DNA from: Sphingosinicella sp. CPCC 101087
GTDB lineage: Bacteria > Pseudomonadota > Alphaproteobacteria > Sphingomonadales > Sphingomonadaceae
Assembly (NCBI RefSeq): GCF_004151485.1
Contig: NZ_SBFF01000012.1
Span: 1 to 64,000 of the forward strand
DNA: 64,000 nucleotides
Direction: 5' to 3'
The notes under the pieces were generated by a model that saw only the letters and a program-made list of their open reading frames with translations, was not told the origin of the DNA and made no database searches. Made by a program: the position numbers and the translations under genes. Of the stretch, positions 8,429 through 16,797 are shown piece after piece; the stretch's first letter is position 1, and every line of letters starts with the position of its first letter.

Positions 8429-9460
8429 TCATCGAGCGGTGAGGACGATCCGCTCCGGGTCGCTTCGGTCGACCTTCAGGCCGAGCAGGATGGCGAGCCT
8501 GTCGGCGAGGCGCTCGGTGTTGCCGAGCCTGAACCGTCCGGAAACGCGGCGATCGCCGAGAGCTGCATTCGAGAGATGGATGGGCCTCGCCGTGCCCCGG
8601 TTGGCCTCGGCGATGAGGTCGGCGAGCCGGACGGGTCCGAACTCGCGGATGTCGCCATCCACTGGCCGCGCGCCGGGTGAAACGGGCAGTTCGGCGCCCG
8701 TTCCGGCCGTGCCGGTCTGCGCGCCGAACGAGACACGCTCGCCGGCAGCCAGCCGGCGGACGTCCGGTGCGTTTCCGCTAGACGCCTGGGCGGCCGGGAG
8801 CGTCACGTCGACCACACCCTCGACGAGATGCACCGTCACGCGCTGGGCGGCGTCGACGGCGATATCGAATATCGTCCCTCGGGCCGTGATTCGTCCGCCC
8901 CCGGCCTCGACGTTGAACGGACGGTGGTCGGCGGCAACCTCGAAGCGGGCGAGGCCGCTCACCAGGCGCAGGTCGCGTGCAGCGGAGTTCAGTCGGACCT
9001 GGAGGCGGGTCCCGGCGCCGAGCAGGAGGGTCGATCCGTCGGCGAGGCGCACGCGGCGCTCTTGATCCGGGCCGGTTACGAGGATCTGGTCTGCACCGCC
9101 GGCGCGGCTTGCAATTGCCGGCTGCTGCCCGGGAGAGGAGGCGGCGCGGGTCGCCAGCCAGCCCGCCGCCGCAGCCAGCAGCAGCAGGCCCACCAGGCCC
9201 GCGACGAGCTGCGAGCGCCGAGATCTGGCGGTTGGCGCGGGGTCCCCTGCGGGTCGCTGCTCGTCGGCCAGCAGCTTGCCCATCGCGAATATTTCGGCGG
9301 CGCGGTTGTAGGCGCTACGGTGTAGGGCGCCCCGAGCGATCCACGCTTGGAACGCCTCGCGATGGGATTCGGCGTCCGGGCCTCGCATGCGCGCGAACCA
9401 GGTAGCTGCCTCGCGCATCAGCGGGTCGCGTTCCACCTCCCGATCGACAGGCGCACTCAT
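8429..9460 (-). CDS. fecR: FecR-family anti-sigma regulator
   Basis: This 343-residue inner-membrane signal transducer has an N-terminal cytoplasmic DUF4880-type helix region (REAATWFARMRGPDAESHREAF). One membrane segment follows (QLVAGLVGLLLLAAAAGWLA, about residues 83-102), then a periplasmic FecR domain (GTIFDIAVDAAQRVTVHLVEGVVDV) and a C-terminal STN-like segment. It relays occupancy of the TonB receptor to the ECF sigma factor. The ATG at 9460 overlaps the sigma stop in an ATGA junction, so the pair is co-translated. A longer open frame upstream is not used because it lies inside the sigma gene. Confidence 0.87.
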   Translation of the reverse strand: MSAPVDREVERDPLMREAATWFARMRGPDAESHREAFQAWIARGALHRSAYNRAAEIFAMGKLLADEQRPAGDPAPTARSRRSQLVAGLVGLLLLAAAAGWLATRAASSPGQQPAIASRAGGADQILVTGPDQERRVRLADGSTLLLGAGTRLQVRLNSAARDLRLVSGLARFEVAADHRPFNVEAGGGRITARGTIFDIAVDAAQRVTVHLVEGVVDVTLPAAQASSGNAPDVRRLAAGERVSFGAQTGTAGTGAELPVSPGARPVDGDIREFGPVRLADLIAEANRGTARPIHLSNAALGDRRVSGRFRLGNTERLADRLAILLGLKVDRSDPERIVLTAR

Positions 9461-10032
9461 CGCTTGTCCAGTTCGCTCCCGATCCGCACGATCGCCTCGG
9501 CCATGTGCCACTCGACCGTGCGGACGCTGATACCAAGCCGTTCGGCAATCGTCTTGTAGCCGAGACCTTCGATCCGGTGGAGGACGAATACCTGCCGCAT
9601 GCGTGGCGGGAGAGTCGCGACAGCCGCACGGTAGCGCGAACGCATGTCCTCGAGCTCCATGTCTTCATATTGTCCAGGCGGTGCGCTGAGCTCGGGTGCG
9701 TCCTCGAGCGGCACCTGCACGGCCCGCGTGCGAAGGCGGCGGGACCGGTCGATCAGGAGGTTGCGAACGATCCTGCCCAGGAACGCCTCGGGCCGGCGCA
9801 GCCCCTGTCCGGCTCCGGCGCGCAGGAGCCGGGCGAAGGCGTCTTGGACGAGATCGCGTGCCTCCTCGCTGCAACGGAGGCGGGAACCGACCTGGCGGCG
9901 GAGCCGTGCCGCCTGCTCCCGGTAGAGCAGCTCGACGCGCCGCCGTTCCGCCCCGGACGTCTCCGATGGGTGGTTGCGGCAGGGATCATTGTTCTCGTCG
10001 TCCACCGATTCAGGCGGCGGCGCGGACGACAT
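9457..10032 (-). CDS. FecI-like ECF sigma factor
   Basis: This 191-residue sigma factor has region 2 at about 35-100 (LYREQAARLRRQV through EARDLVQDAFARLL and FLGRIVRNLLIDRSRR). Region 4 is at about 130-185 (VATLPPRMRQVFVLHRIEGLGYKTIAERLGIS). It is first in a minus-strand operon with fecR, the TonB receptor and the isopeptidase. It should activate that operon when the receptor is occupied. The 279 bp upstream to the MucR gene would hold its promoter; I could not define one. ECF/FecR control of a lasso uptake operon is a known arrangement in sphingomonads. Confidence 0.88.
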   Translation of the reverse strand: MSSAPPPESVDDENNDPCRNHPSETSGAERRRVELLYREQAARLRRQVGSRLRCSEEARDLVQDAFARLLRAGAGQGLRRPEAFLGRIVRNLLIDRSRRLRTRAVQVPLEDAPELSAPPGQYEDMELEDMRSRYRAAVATLPPRMRQVFVLHRIEGLGYKTIAERLGISVRTVEWHMAEAIVRIGSELDKR

Positions 10033-10311
10033 GATAGGGTCGCACGAGATCGTGTCCCGCGCCGGGCGATTGCCTGGAAGAATGTCGCCTGACCTTCAGG
10101 GTCAGGCGCGCTTGATGCCTGGCGGTGAAAGACCGGCAGCCCGGTGCCGGCATGGTCGGGCTGCGTGGGGACTGTGCTTCAGATTCCTGGCCGGTTCAAC
10201 CGTGCGCAGACTGGCCTGGGAGGCGGCAATGGAATCTCACCGCGGAGCCATGCCGAACTCGAGGCGAAGTTCGCCGCCTGAACGAAGTTTGCGCCGCGCG
10301 ACTCTCGACTA

Positions 10312-10827
10312 TCAGGACTTGGCAGCGCGCCGGCGCGGTGCGCGAGCGGGCTTTGCTGGAGCCGAGGCGCTCGCTTCCGCCTTGGTGCGGCGACCCTTCT
10401 GGCCGAGACCGATTTTCTTCGCCATGTTGCGCCGGGCTTCCGAATAATTCGCCGCGACCATCGGATAATCGGACTTGAGATTATAGCGCTCGCGATATTG
10501 CTCGGGCGTCAGACCATGGGTGGAAAGATGACGGCGCAGCGTCTTGTATGGCTTGCCGTCGATCATCGAGATGATGTGGTCCTTCGAGGCAAGCGATTTG
10601 CGAACCGACACGGCCGGAGTGAACGTCTGTGCCGGCTTGCTGCTCTCGGAATCGTCTCGGGAAGATCCGTTTGCCAGCGCCGTCACGGTGGCGTGCATGG
10701 TTTTCAGAAACTCCGGTACCTCGTCGGCCTGCACCCGGTTGTTCTGGTTGCCGAGCCAGGCGATGGTCAGCTCGGTTGCGAGCTCCACCGCGTTCAATTC
10801 TGGTTGTACTTGTTGCTGTTCGGCCAT
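10312..10827 (-). CDS. MucR/Ros-family transcriptional regulator
   Basis: This protein of about 171 residues has an acidic N-terminus (NAVELATELTIAWLGNQNN), a central Ros/MucR DNA-binding domain (YKTLRRHLSTHGLTPEQYRERY, then SDYPMVAANYSEARRNMAKKIGLG), and a basic Ala/Lys/Arg-rich tail. The two Cys that hold zinc in Ros are absent (DHIISMIDGK replaces the Cys-containing stretch), while the two His remain. Several MucR relatives share this, so it may bind DNA without classical zinc. The ATG at 10827 gives the family length. MucR proteins usually silence AT-rich or acquired genes; no target is evident here. Confidence 0.82.
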   Translation of the reverse strand: MAEQQQVQPELNAVELATELTIAWLGNQNNRVQADEVPEFLKTMHATVTALANGSSRDDSESSKPAQTFTPAVSVRKSLASKDHIISMIDGKPYKTLRRHLSTHGLTPEQYRERYNLKSDYPMVAANYSEARRNMAKKIGLGQKGRRTKAEASASAPAKPARAPRRRAAKS

Positions 10828-11310
10828 GGGGGATTTCCAATTGCAAGGGGGAGAGTTACTGCGCCAGAGCGCCATAGCGGAGAACTTCAAACTGTCTAAC
10901 CTGCGGTGTTCCGCATGTTCGGTTGCAGAGCATCCGTTCGACCGGATCCGCTATTGATACGCGCCAGGAACAATCTGCGTTCCCGAGCACTTATTTCACC
11001 TGAGCGTGGCCGCTGGCGTCGGCAGGTGGCCAAGTGCCACGCTTTGCCTTGTTCGCTCGTTTGCTGACGAAGCATCCTGGCCCTGACTTCGGTTGGCTGC
11101 GCAAATCGTCGCGGCACGAAAAACTTGGGCGAAGCGACATCAGGGCTTGTCGGCGGAGACCATAAGGCAGTCGGCTAACAGCGCGGCTTGGGGTCTCCAG
11201 GCGCGGGTCGTCTCTTTGTCTTCGGTCCTCGGGCGTATCCGGTAGGCCCGCCGTGTCACCGCTGCCTATTGCAGCTCGCATCCAAAACAAAAATGCGACA
11301 AGCTGAATAA
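10828..11310. other. intergenic, no gene seen
   Basis: About 480 bp between the mucR-like gene and the transporter remnant. Short frames on both strands carry no recognisable domain. It presumably contains the mucR promoter near 10,830-10,960, where GC content falls. No hairpin or repeat stood out. Confidence 0.5.
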
Positions 11311-11823
11311 TTGGGCATTGTTTCTGAACTGATTCCTGTGGCCGACCACGCCAATTCCGGCTTGCTTGCCTTTGCGACGCTGCTCGCTGTTCACCGTATC
11401 TCGGTCGACGTGGGTCAGCTGCGCCACGAGCTGGGTCATTCCCGCGCAGTCGGGCCGGACGACATGCTAAGGCTTGCACGGCGACAGCCGGAGGTGCGGA
11501 CGAAAGTGGTTCTCACCGAGCGGTCCGGCCAGGCGCGGCTGCCGCTTCCCGCCCTGGCCAACGGCACCTGCGGCTGGTTCCTTGCCGGTGGCGTTGGAGA
11601 GAACGAGGTGCTGGCCGCCCAGCGGGAAGCGCATACCGACCGGCGCAGCCGCTACGTCTATTCACCGGCAGTAGGGGGCGAGCGCTATGGCCGTGTCATT
11701 CCGATTGGACATGAGGCCGCAGCTCCAGGCTCGCCGGAAGCGCGGGAACGACTCCTCAGACTATGTGCAACGCGACCATCTCGCGTTGAGCGGGAGACGG
11801 AAAATCGTGCGGCTGTGCCGTGA
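11311..11823 (+). pseudogene. remnant of an HlyB-type ABC transporter N-terminal C39-like domain
   Basis: The 170-residue frame contains SGLLAFATLLAVHRISVDVG, then QLRHELGHSRAVGPDDMLRL and LPLPALANGTCGWFLAGGV. This is the pattern of the degenerate C39-peptidase domain that opens type I secretion ABC transporters of the HlyB class (SGL in place of the Cys box). The membrane and ATPase domains that should follow for about 550 residues are missing, and the rest of the frame is unrelated. The start is a TTG, or a GTG at 11338, without a good ribosome-binding site. A 5' fragment left after deletion is most likely; a free regulator domain is possible. Confidence 0.5.
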
Positions 11824-11850
11824 CGCGCGCAATGATGACGGGGGAATACC

Positions 11851-12294
11851 ATGGATCGAAAGACAGTAACTGCATTCGTTTCGGGGCTGGCCATCTCGGC
11901 TATCGCACTCTCGATCTGGCAAGCAATCGACCAGTCCTACGAGCTGTATCGAATGTGTGAGGCGAGCGCCGGCACAGCGATTATAGACTATTCTAGCAAC
12001 AGGGTTGAGCAGAGGCAGGAAGTTCGGTGCGACGGTCGCGAGCCTGATCGCCACTGCAGAGAGCTCTCCTATCCCGACGACCATCTCCTTACTGATACTC
12101 AAACGATAATTGGATTTGACGGGGTTCAACACCTAGGATCTGTTAGAATAGTCCCGACAATATACTTTATCACACTTGCTGGCGGTCGATATAAGAGAAT
12201 CGTGAACTTCAAAGGTACCCCGCCAGGGCTTTCTGGCGTGGTCAACCGCGCAATATTTGCCAGTAAGGCTATCAGCGACTGCCACACAATTTGA
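11851..12294 (+). CDS. hypothetical protein with N-terminal membrane anchor
   Basis: This 147-residue protein follows a good Shine-Dalgarno (GGGGGAA) before ATG 11851. Residues 6-27 form a hydrophobic segment (VTAFVSGLAISAIALSIWQA). The remainder is polar with Cys residues (MCEAS, VRCDGRE, DRHCRE, SDCHTI), so an exported, disulphide-containing domain is plausible. GC content is lower than that of its neighbours, suggesting acquisition. I do not recognise the family. It starts 27 bp after the transporter remnant. Confidence 0.5.
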   Translation: MDRKTVTAFVSGLAISAIALSIWQAIDQSYELYRMCEASAGTAIIDYSSNRVEQRQEVRCDGREPDRHCRELSYPDDHLLTDTQTIIGFDGVQHLGSVRIVPTIYFITLAGGRYKRIVNFKGTPPGLSGVVNRAIFASKAISDCHTI

Positions 12295-12573
12295 TTTCTG
12301 CGAGCATTTGAGAAATGACTTATCGTTACATCGCTGGGAGATCGCTGGACAACGCGTTCGGAGCCTAGGGGGTCGGCCTGCTGAGCCCGGCTCTTCCAGG
12401 CAGGCACTGATCCAGAGAAGCGGTCGGGACGCTCGGGGCGGCATAGCGCGGTGCGGCATGCCGTGGGGTCCGCCGAGCTCGGGAGAGCTTTGAGGGGCGC
12501 ACTGGCCTGCCTTCAGCGCAGGGCGAAGGTGGTGCCGCATGGATCTTGCCGGGCCGATCCTGCCACCGTGAAG

Positions 12574-13191
12574 TCAGGACCGCATCGCCTCCAGGATCCG
12601 GGGTACGGCCTTGCATCGGCGCCGGCAGTAGCGTGCCACGCCGCGCCGCGCGGCGGGCAGGTCGCTACGGCGAAGCTGCCGCGTCAGCGCCCCGAGCTCG
12701 TCCGCCACGTCGTCAAGGACGTCCGGCTCGGCCTTGCGCGCCGCAAAGAGGCGTTCATTGGCGTTGATAGTCGCAACCTCGAGCTCGGGACTTCCGGCAA
12801 GCTGCGCCAACCCGGCGAACAGGTTCGAGGCAGCGCGTGGAAGCTGATCGGGCGCGGGGCCGCATGGGTCTGCGATGAGGGGCAGGTCGGCGGGAGGGCG
12901 CGAGCGGCGAAGGGATCGCAGCGCGACGAGGGCCAGGTCGGCGCTCCAGCGATAGAGGTGACGAAGCGCCGATTCCGTCAGCAGCGGCGCCCGGAAGCCG
13001 TTGTGGCCGGGGGCCTCGGCGAGCCTCTCGCCGACCAGGCGGTGGAGCGCGTCCCGCACCGGCGTGATGCTCGAAAGAAGCTCGTCGCCGAGCGCGGCCG
13101 GCTCGAGATGCTGCCCCGGTGCGAAGCGGCCGCTCACCAGCTGCTCCTTTACCGCCAGATAGACGCGCTCGAACGTGGGCCCCGGGTTCAT
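12574..13191 (-). CDS. GntR-family transcriptional regulator
   Basis: This 205-residue protein has an N-terminal winged helix (VYLAVKEQLVSGRFAPGQHLEPAALGDEL, then TPVRDALHRLVGERL), which is the GntR signature. A helical, Arg/Ala-rich C-terminal domain of roughly FCD type follows. It lies 28 bp downstream of the phyH-like gene and is probably co-transcribed with luxI-phyH, so quorum sensing may control its level. The effector ligand is unknown. The ATG at 13191 is chosen to match the usual short N-terminus before the wHTH. Confidence 0.75.
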   Translation of the reverse strand: MNPGPTFERVYLAVKEQLVSGRFAPGQHLEPAALGDELLSSITPVRDALHRLVGERLAEAPGHNGFRAPLLTESALRHLYRWSADLALVALRSLRRSRPPADLPLIADPCGPAPDQLPRAASNLFAGLAQLAGSPELEVATINANERLFAARKAEPDVLDDVADELGALTRQLRRSDLPAARRGVARYCRRRCKAVPRILEAMRS

Positions 13192-13219
13192 CGCGCCGCC
13201 CCGCGCCTGGCTTGCGTGC

Positions 13220-14107
13220 TCATGCGGACTGCGGCGCAAGCTGCAGCTGCGCATGTTCGTCGACCGCCAGCACCTGGTCGGGCCGCAGCGCGTCGACCGC
13301 GCCTGGATGCTGCGGCGTCGCGTCCTGCAGGAGGATGGACGGGCAGCAGCCCTCGAAATTCCCGAGGTTCGGCCGGTGCTGCCGATAGCCGATCAGCGCC
13401 GCAAGCTCGGGAGAGAAGGTGCGGGCGATCGCCGGCGGATAGGCGAGGAACTGGTTCTCGTAGCTCTTGAGCCAGCCGAGGCTGTAGCCGACGATCATGC
13501 CGCGCCGCACCTCGCCGCTCGCATTGGCGCCGGCCGCGTGCAGGGTGGAGCCCAGGAAGAGCAGGGCCGAACCCGGCTCGACCTCGGGAACCTGTTCCGA
13601 TGCCTCGGCGACCGGATAGTGCGCCCTGAACCCGTGACTTTCCGGCCAGAGCCGGGTGGCCCCATTTTCGCGCGTGTAGCGAGTGAACGGCCACATCACG
13701 TTGACGAGATATTCCTTCTCGCCAGTCTCGCCCCGCCACATGTCCTGGTCGCGGTGGGGCATCTGGGCGAGCGCTCCGGGATGGACCGCGATCGCCTGGG
13801 TGAGGTTGAGCTGGATCGCGTCGCACCACGGCGAGAGCAGCCGTTCGGCGACGCCCAGGACGAGTTCGTTCTGGACCAGCGCCGCGGCATGGCGGGACCG
13901 CGCGAGCAGGCGGCCGAACCGCTTGGTGCGCTCGCCATAGAAGCGGCCCCGGCAGAAAGGCGTCGCGGCGAAGTCGGGCGCGAGATCGTCGTCCAGTGCC
14001 CTGATCGTCTCCGGCGGCACCAGATCGGGAATGACGCAATAGCCGTCGCCATGGAGGCGCTCGGCCCAGCTGCGGATGGAAAGCTGGAGATCATCGATGG
14101 CAGGCAT
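13220..14107 (-). CDS. phytanoyl-CoA dioxygenase (PhyH)-family protein
   Basis: This 295-residue Fe(II)/2-oxoglutarate oxygenase has the facial triad His118 and Asp120 (MPHRDQDMW) and His190 (LGSTLHAAGAN), with a following Arg-rich strand (EVRRGMIVGYSLGW) for the 2-oxoglutarate. It starts 11 bp after luxI, with AAGGAG overlapping the luxI stop, so the two are one operon. PhyH-like genes next to luxI recur in sphingomonads, but the substrate is not known to me. Candidates are a fatty-acyl chain, the AHL itself, or an unrelated secondary metabolite. Confidence 0.82.
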   Translation of the reverse strand: MPAIDDLQLSIRSWAERLHGDGYCVIPDLVPPETIRALDDDLAPDFAATPFCRGRFYGERTKRFGRLLARSRHAAALVQNELVLGVAERLLSPWCDAIQLNLTQAIAVHPGALAQMPHRDQDMWRGETGEKEYLVNVMWPFTRYTRENGATRLWPESHGFRAHYPVAEASEQVPEVEPGSALLFLGSTLHAAGANASGEVRRGMIVGYSLGWLKSYENQFLAYPPAIARTFSPELAALIGYRQHRPNLGNFEGCCPSILLQDATPQHPGAVDALRPDQVLAVDEHAQLQLAPQSA

Positions 14108-14118
14108 GGCGTGGCTCC

Positions 14119-14739
14119 TTAGACGAGCTCGGGCGTGCGTGCCGCCTGGAGCGGCTCGGGTCGGTAGAGGCCGCTCGCCTCGAGCAGCGCCGGCGTGTCC
14201 GCGGCGATGTCGATGGCGAACGCGCCGAGGAGCTTGCCGTCCACCCGACGAGGCAGGCCGAGCGGGCGGCATCGCCAGCCGAAGGCGAGGATCTGCTGGA
14301 GCCAGCCGAGCTCGGCCACGCCGCAATAGGTCCGGATCGAGCTTGCCAGCGCATGGTCGACCAGAGCCGAGACGAGCCGGTTGCGTATCTCCAGCCGTTC
14401 GGACGCCGCAAGGCGGCGGTCGAGGCAGAAGCGCGTGATCTCCAGCGCATCCGGCCGCGCCGGCGGGGATATGTCGCAAAGCTCGGGGAACAGAGTGTCG
14501 AGGATGTGCGGCCGGATCGTCTGAAGCAGGCGCGCCGAGCCGAGATGCTCGCCCTCGTCGTCCGTCAGGATGATGTAGTGCGCATGCTCGTCGTCATATT
14601 GATCGACCTCGTAGCGACCGTCGATGACCGGCACGTCCCATCTGAGGAGGTCGACGAAGACCTGCTTTCGGGCGGCGAACATCGCGCGAAGCGCGCGCGA
14701 CTCGAATGGGTGACGAACCCGCTCGGCAATGGTGACCAT
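14119..14739 (-). CDS. luxI: acyl-homoserine-lactone synthase (LuxI family)
   Basis: This 206-residue autoinducer synthase would make an N-acyl-homoserine lactone from SAM and an acyl donor. Invariant LuxI residues are visible: Arg, Phe and Trp in ARKQVFVDLLRW, the Asp pair in VDQYDDEHAHY, Arg in GSARLLQT, and Glu/Arg in LEITRFCLDRR. A good Shine-Dalgarno (GGAGAAGGA) precedes the ATG at 14739. It lies 101 bp downstream of luxR in the same direction, with a candidate lux box between them, and is followed by the phyH-like and gntR genes. Acyl chain length cannot be read from sequence. Confidence 0.9.
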   Translation of the reverse strand: MVTIAERVRHPFESRALRAMFAARKQVFVDLLRWDVPVIDGRYEVDQYDDEHAHYIILTDDEGEHLGSARLLQTIRPHILDTLFPELCDISPPARPDALEITRFCLDRRLAASERLEIRNRLVSALVDHALASSIRTYCGVAELGWLQQILAFGWRCRPLGLPRRVDGKLLGAFAIDIAADTPALLEASGLYRPEPLQAARTPELV

Positions 14740-14795
14740 GTCCTTCTCCTCATGGATGACATGGGTCAGCTTCGCTTCGGCAGCGGGCGTCCGAT

Positions 14796-14813
14796 ATTCC
14801 CAGAAATGGGTAT
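14796..14813 (-). promoter_or_regulatory. candidate lux box upstream of luxI
   Basis: An 18-bp imperfect dyad reads ATTCCCAGAAATGGGTAT, pairing CCCA with TGGG and the outer AT with AT. It sits 57 bp upstream of the luxI start, in the only AT-rich part of the luxR-luxI gap. Size and position fit an AHL-LuxR operator overlapping the promoter. It does not match the Vibrio consensus closely. Confidence 0.4.
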
Positions 14814-14840
14814 TGCCAGCGAGTCGCGGGCGACGGGGGA

Positions 14841-15590
14841 TCAGCGCCGGAAGATGTCGAAGAAGCTGATCGAGCCGTCGAACAGTGCGTGCACCGCCAA
14901 CATCGTCCGCTTGGTGACTCCGTAGCGCTCGCGCGCCTGCTTGAGGTGCCGGATCACCGTCTCATGGCTGATGCCGAGGATGCGGCTGATCTCCCAGTCG
15001 GTCTTGCCGCGTGCGACCCAGATGATGCACTCGCGCTGCCGGTCGGTCAGCGGCTCGCCGGTCAGCTCCCCGGGCGAACGCAGCCGCCACAGCCGCCGTG
15101 CCGCCTCGAACGCGAACGAGCCGACCAGCTGCGCGAGCGGGAGGTCGTCTGATTGTATCGGCCAATTGACGGGATTGGCGAAGGAGCAGGATCCGTTGGA
15201 CTCGCCCGGCACGTGCGCCGGCACGGTGAAGCCGTCGCCGATCCCCTGGTCCACGCCGCGGGCCAATATGTCGTGGTCGCGCCGGGTGAGCGCGATCAGC
15301 TGCGGGATCTGGGACCAGGTGAAGCCGACACTGGTGACGTGGCTTGCCCGGTGGACGGGATCGGAAAGGCCGAGGCGGTTCTCGTCATAATATTGCGCCC
15401 AGTCCGCCGGGTAATTGTGGAGACGTATCGCCGTCCGGGCCGATCGCCGGACGTCGACGTGGTGGGTGAGCGCGAAATGATGAAATCCCATCTCGCGCGA
15501 GATCTCCGCCAGCGCGTCGGAAAGCTGGCCTTCGCTGGAGAGCCCGGCGAGGTCGCGCAGGAACAGCTCCGCACGCTCGAACTTGACCAT
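14841..15590 (-). CDS. luxR: LuxR-family AHL-responsive regulator
   Basis: This 249-residue protein has an N-terminal autoinducer-binding domain that keeps the expected Trp and Tyr (YPADWAQYY), Asp-Pro (LSDPVHRA), Trp (GFTWSQI) and Gly (GIGDGFTVP). The C-terminal LuxR helix-turn-helix is LTDRQRECIIWVARGKTDWEISRILGISHETV. It is encoded directly upstream of luxI, so it is the cognate receptor candidate. The start at 15590 gives a full-length family member. It is divergent from a second luxR gene. Confidence 0.88.
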   Translation of the reverse strand: MVKFERAELFLRDLAGLSSEGQLSDALAEISREMGFHHFALTHHVDVRRSARTAIRLHNYPADWAQYYDENRLGLSDPVHRASHVTSVGFTWSQIPQLIALTRRDHDILARGVDQGIGDGFTVPAHVPGESNGSCSFANPVNWPIQSDDLPLAQLVGSFAFEAARRLWRLRSPGELTGEPLTDRQRECIIWVARGKTDWEISRILGISHETVIRHLKQARERYGVTKRTMLAVHALFDGSISFFDIFRR

Positions 15591-15928
15591 GGCCGTGCAC
15601 TGGCGCGGAGAGGCGTTCCAAGTCGCCTCGCGCCTCCGCGCCTGTCCTCTTCGCGGAAACGGCCGTTTCTCAGGCGGCAGGTCCCGCAGTCACCATCAGC
15701 CTGTCGAGCCTAGCTGTATAACGTCGCCAGGCCAACAGTGTCGGAGTGTCTGCGACAATATATGCTGATTATTAGTTCACGCGGGGCCCCGGCTTGCGAA
15801 TCAATCCTGTAGACTCTCTGTCAACTTCTTCTGGTGCACATCTGGTGACGAAAAGTGCGCTTGCCACGGGCTGCGGCGAACTTCGTGAGCCTGGCGGGCG
15901 CTGTCTTGCGACGACGGGAACGGCGCCG
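15591..15928. promoter_or_regulatory. divergent luxR/luxR intergenic region
   Basis: This stretch of 338 bp separates the two divergent luxR genes. It contains an inverted repeat GAGGCG (15610-15615) / CGCCTC (15624-15629) and an AT-rich core near 15,715-15,780 where promoters would lie. I could not assign -35/-10 boxes or a lux box with confidence. Confidence 0.4.
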
Positions 15929-16678
15929 ATGCCATACTCGCGACTTGTCGACCAATCTGTGTGCATGCTCTCGCAATGCGGCTCGGACGCCGAGCTTGCC
16001 GCTTTGCTCGACGACGTCGCCCGCGAGCTTGGCTTCAGCTATTTCGCGCTTCTCCACCATTCGAGCCTGTCGCGTCGCCGCACCGGTCTTATCCGGATCG
16101 ATACCTATCCGGACGGCTGGGAGGAGGAGCTTTCGGCGCGTCGCCTGATCGGTGCCGACCCGGTGCATCTGGCGAGCCAGCGCACCAATACGGGCTTCGT
16201 CTGGTCCGAGCTGGGAGAGCTGGTGCCGCTCGGGCCAGCGCAGCGCGACGTGCTGGAGCGAAGCGTCCGGTTCGGCATCGGCGCAGGGTTCACGGTGCCG
16301 GTGAACGTGCCGGGCGAGCCGGGTGGTTCCTGCTCCTTCGCGGTGCGCCCCGGGGCCGACCTGCCATGGGCGAGGCTGCGCTGCGCCGAGACGATCGGCG
16401 CGCACGGTTTCCGGGCCGCGCGGCGGATCCACGGCTATCCGGCTTGCAGCCGTCCCCCGCGCCTGAGCCGGCGCCAGCTCGAATGCCTGAGGCTCGTCGC
16501 CGCCGGCAAGACCGACTGGGAAATTTCCCGCATTCTCGGGCTCGGCGTCGAGACGGCTCGCCAATATGTAAAGAGCGCGCGACGCGCATATGACGCGGCG
16601 ACCCGCACCCAGCTCGCCGTGCACGGCCTTCGCGACGCGCTCATTTCGTTCGACGAGGCAATCCCCCCATCCGGGTGA
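15929..16678 (+). CDS. second LuxR-family regulator
   Basis: This 249-residue paralogue of the luxR at 14841-15590 has the same architecture. The N-terminal domain is YPDGWEEELSARRLIGADPVHLA then GFVWSELGEL; the HTH is LSRRQLECLRLVAAGKTDWEISRILGLGVETA. The ligand-contacting Tyr of the Trp-x3-Tyr motif is Leu here, so it may bind another AHL or act without ligand. ATG 15929 is chosen because it aligns with the first luxR; an upstream ATG at 15794 would add 45 unmatched residues. It is divergent from the first luxR, an arrangement seen in sphingomonad R/I clusters. Confidence 0.83.
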   Translation: MPYSRLVDQSVCMLSQCGSDAELAALLDDVARELGFSYFALLHHSSLSRRRTGLIRIDTYPDGWEEELSARRLIGADPVHLASQRTNTGFVWSELGELVPLGPAQRDVLERSVRFGIGAGFTVPVNVPGEPGGSCSFAVRPGADLPWARLRCAETIGAHGFRAARRIHGYPACSRPPRLSRRQLECLRLVAAGKTDWEISRILGLGVETARQYVKSARRAYDAATRTQLAVHGLRDALISFDEAIPPSG

Positions 16679-16797
16679 ATGGTGCGAGTGCCGCTCCGCC
16701 TGCTCTGCTGATCGCAGGCAGGAGACCAGGCATCGTGCAGGTACCGATCAGCCCCGACTGTTCCTGCCGCCGCGGCTGAGGCCGCGCGCGGCGCGCA

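Noticed and set aside
12451-14122. two long plus-strand open frames
   Set aside because: Antisense to the GntR and PhyH genes, which carry clear motifs.
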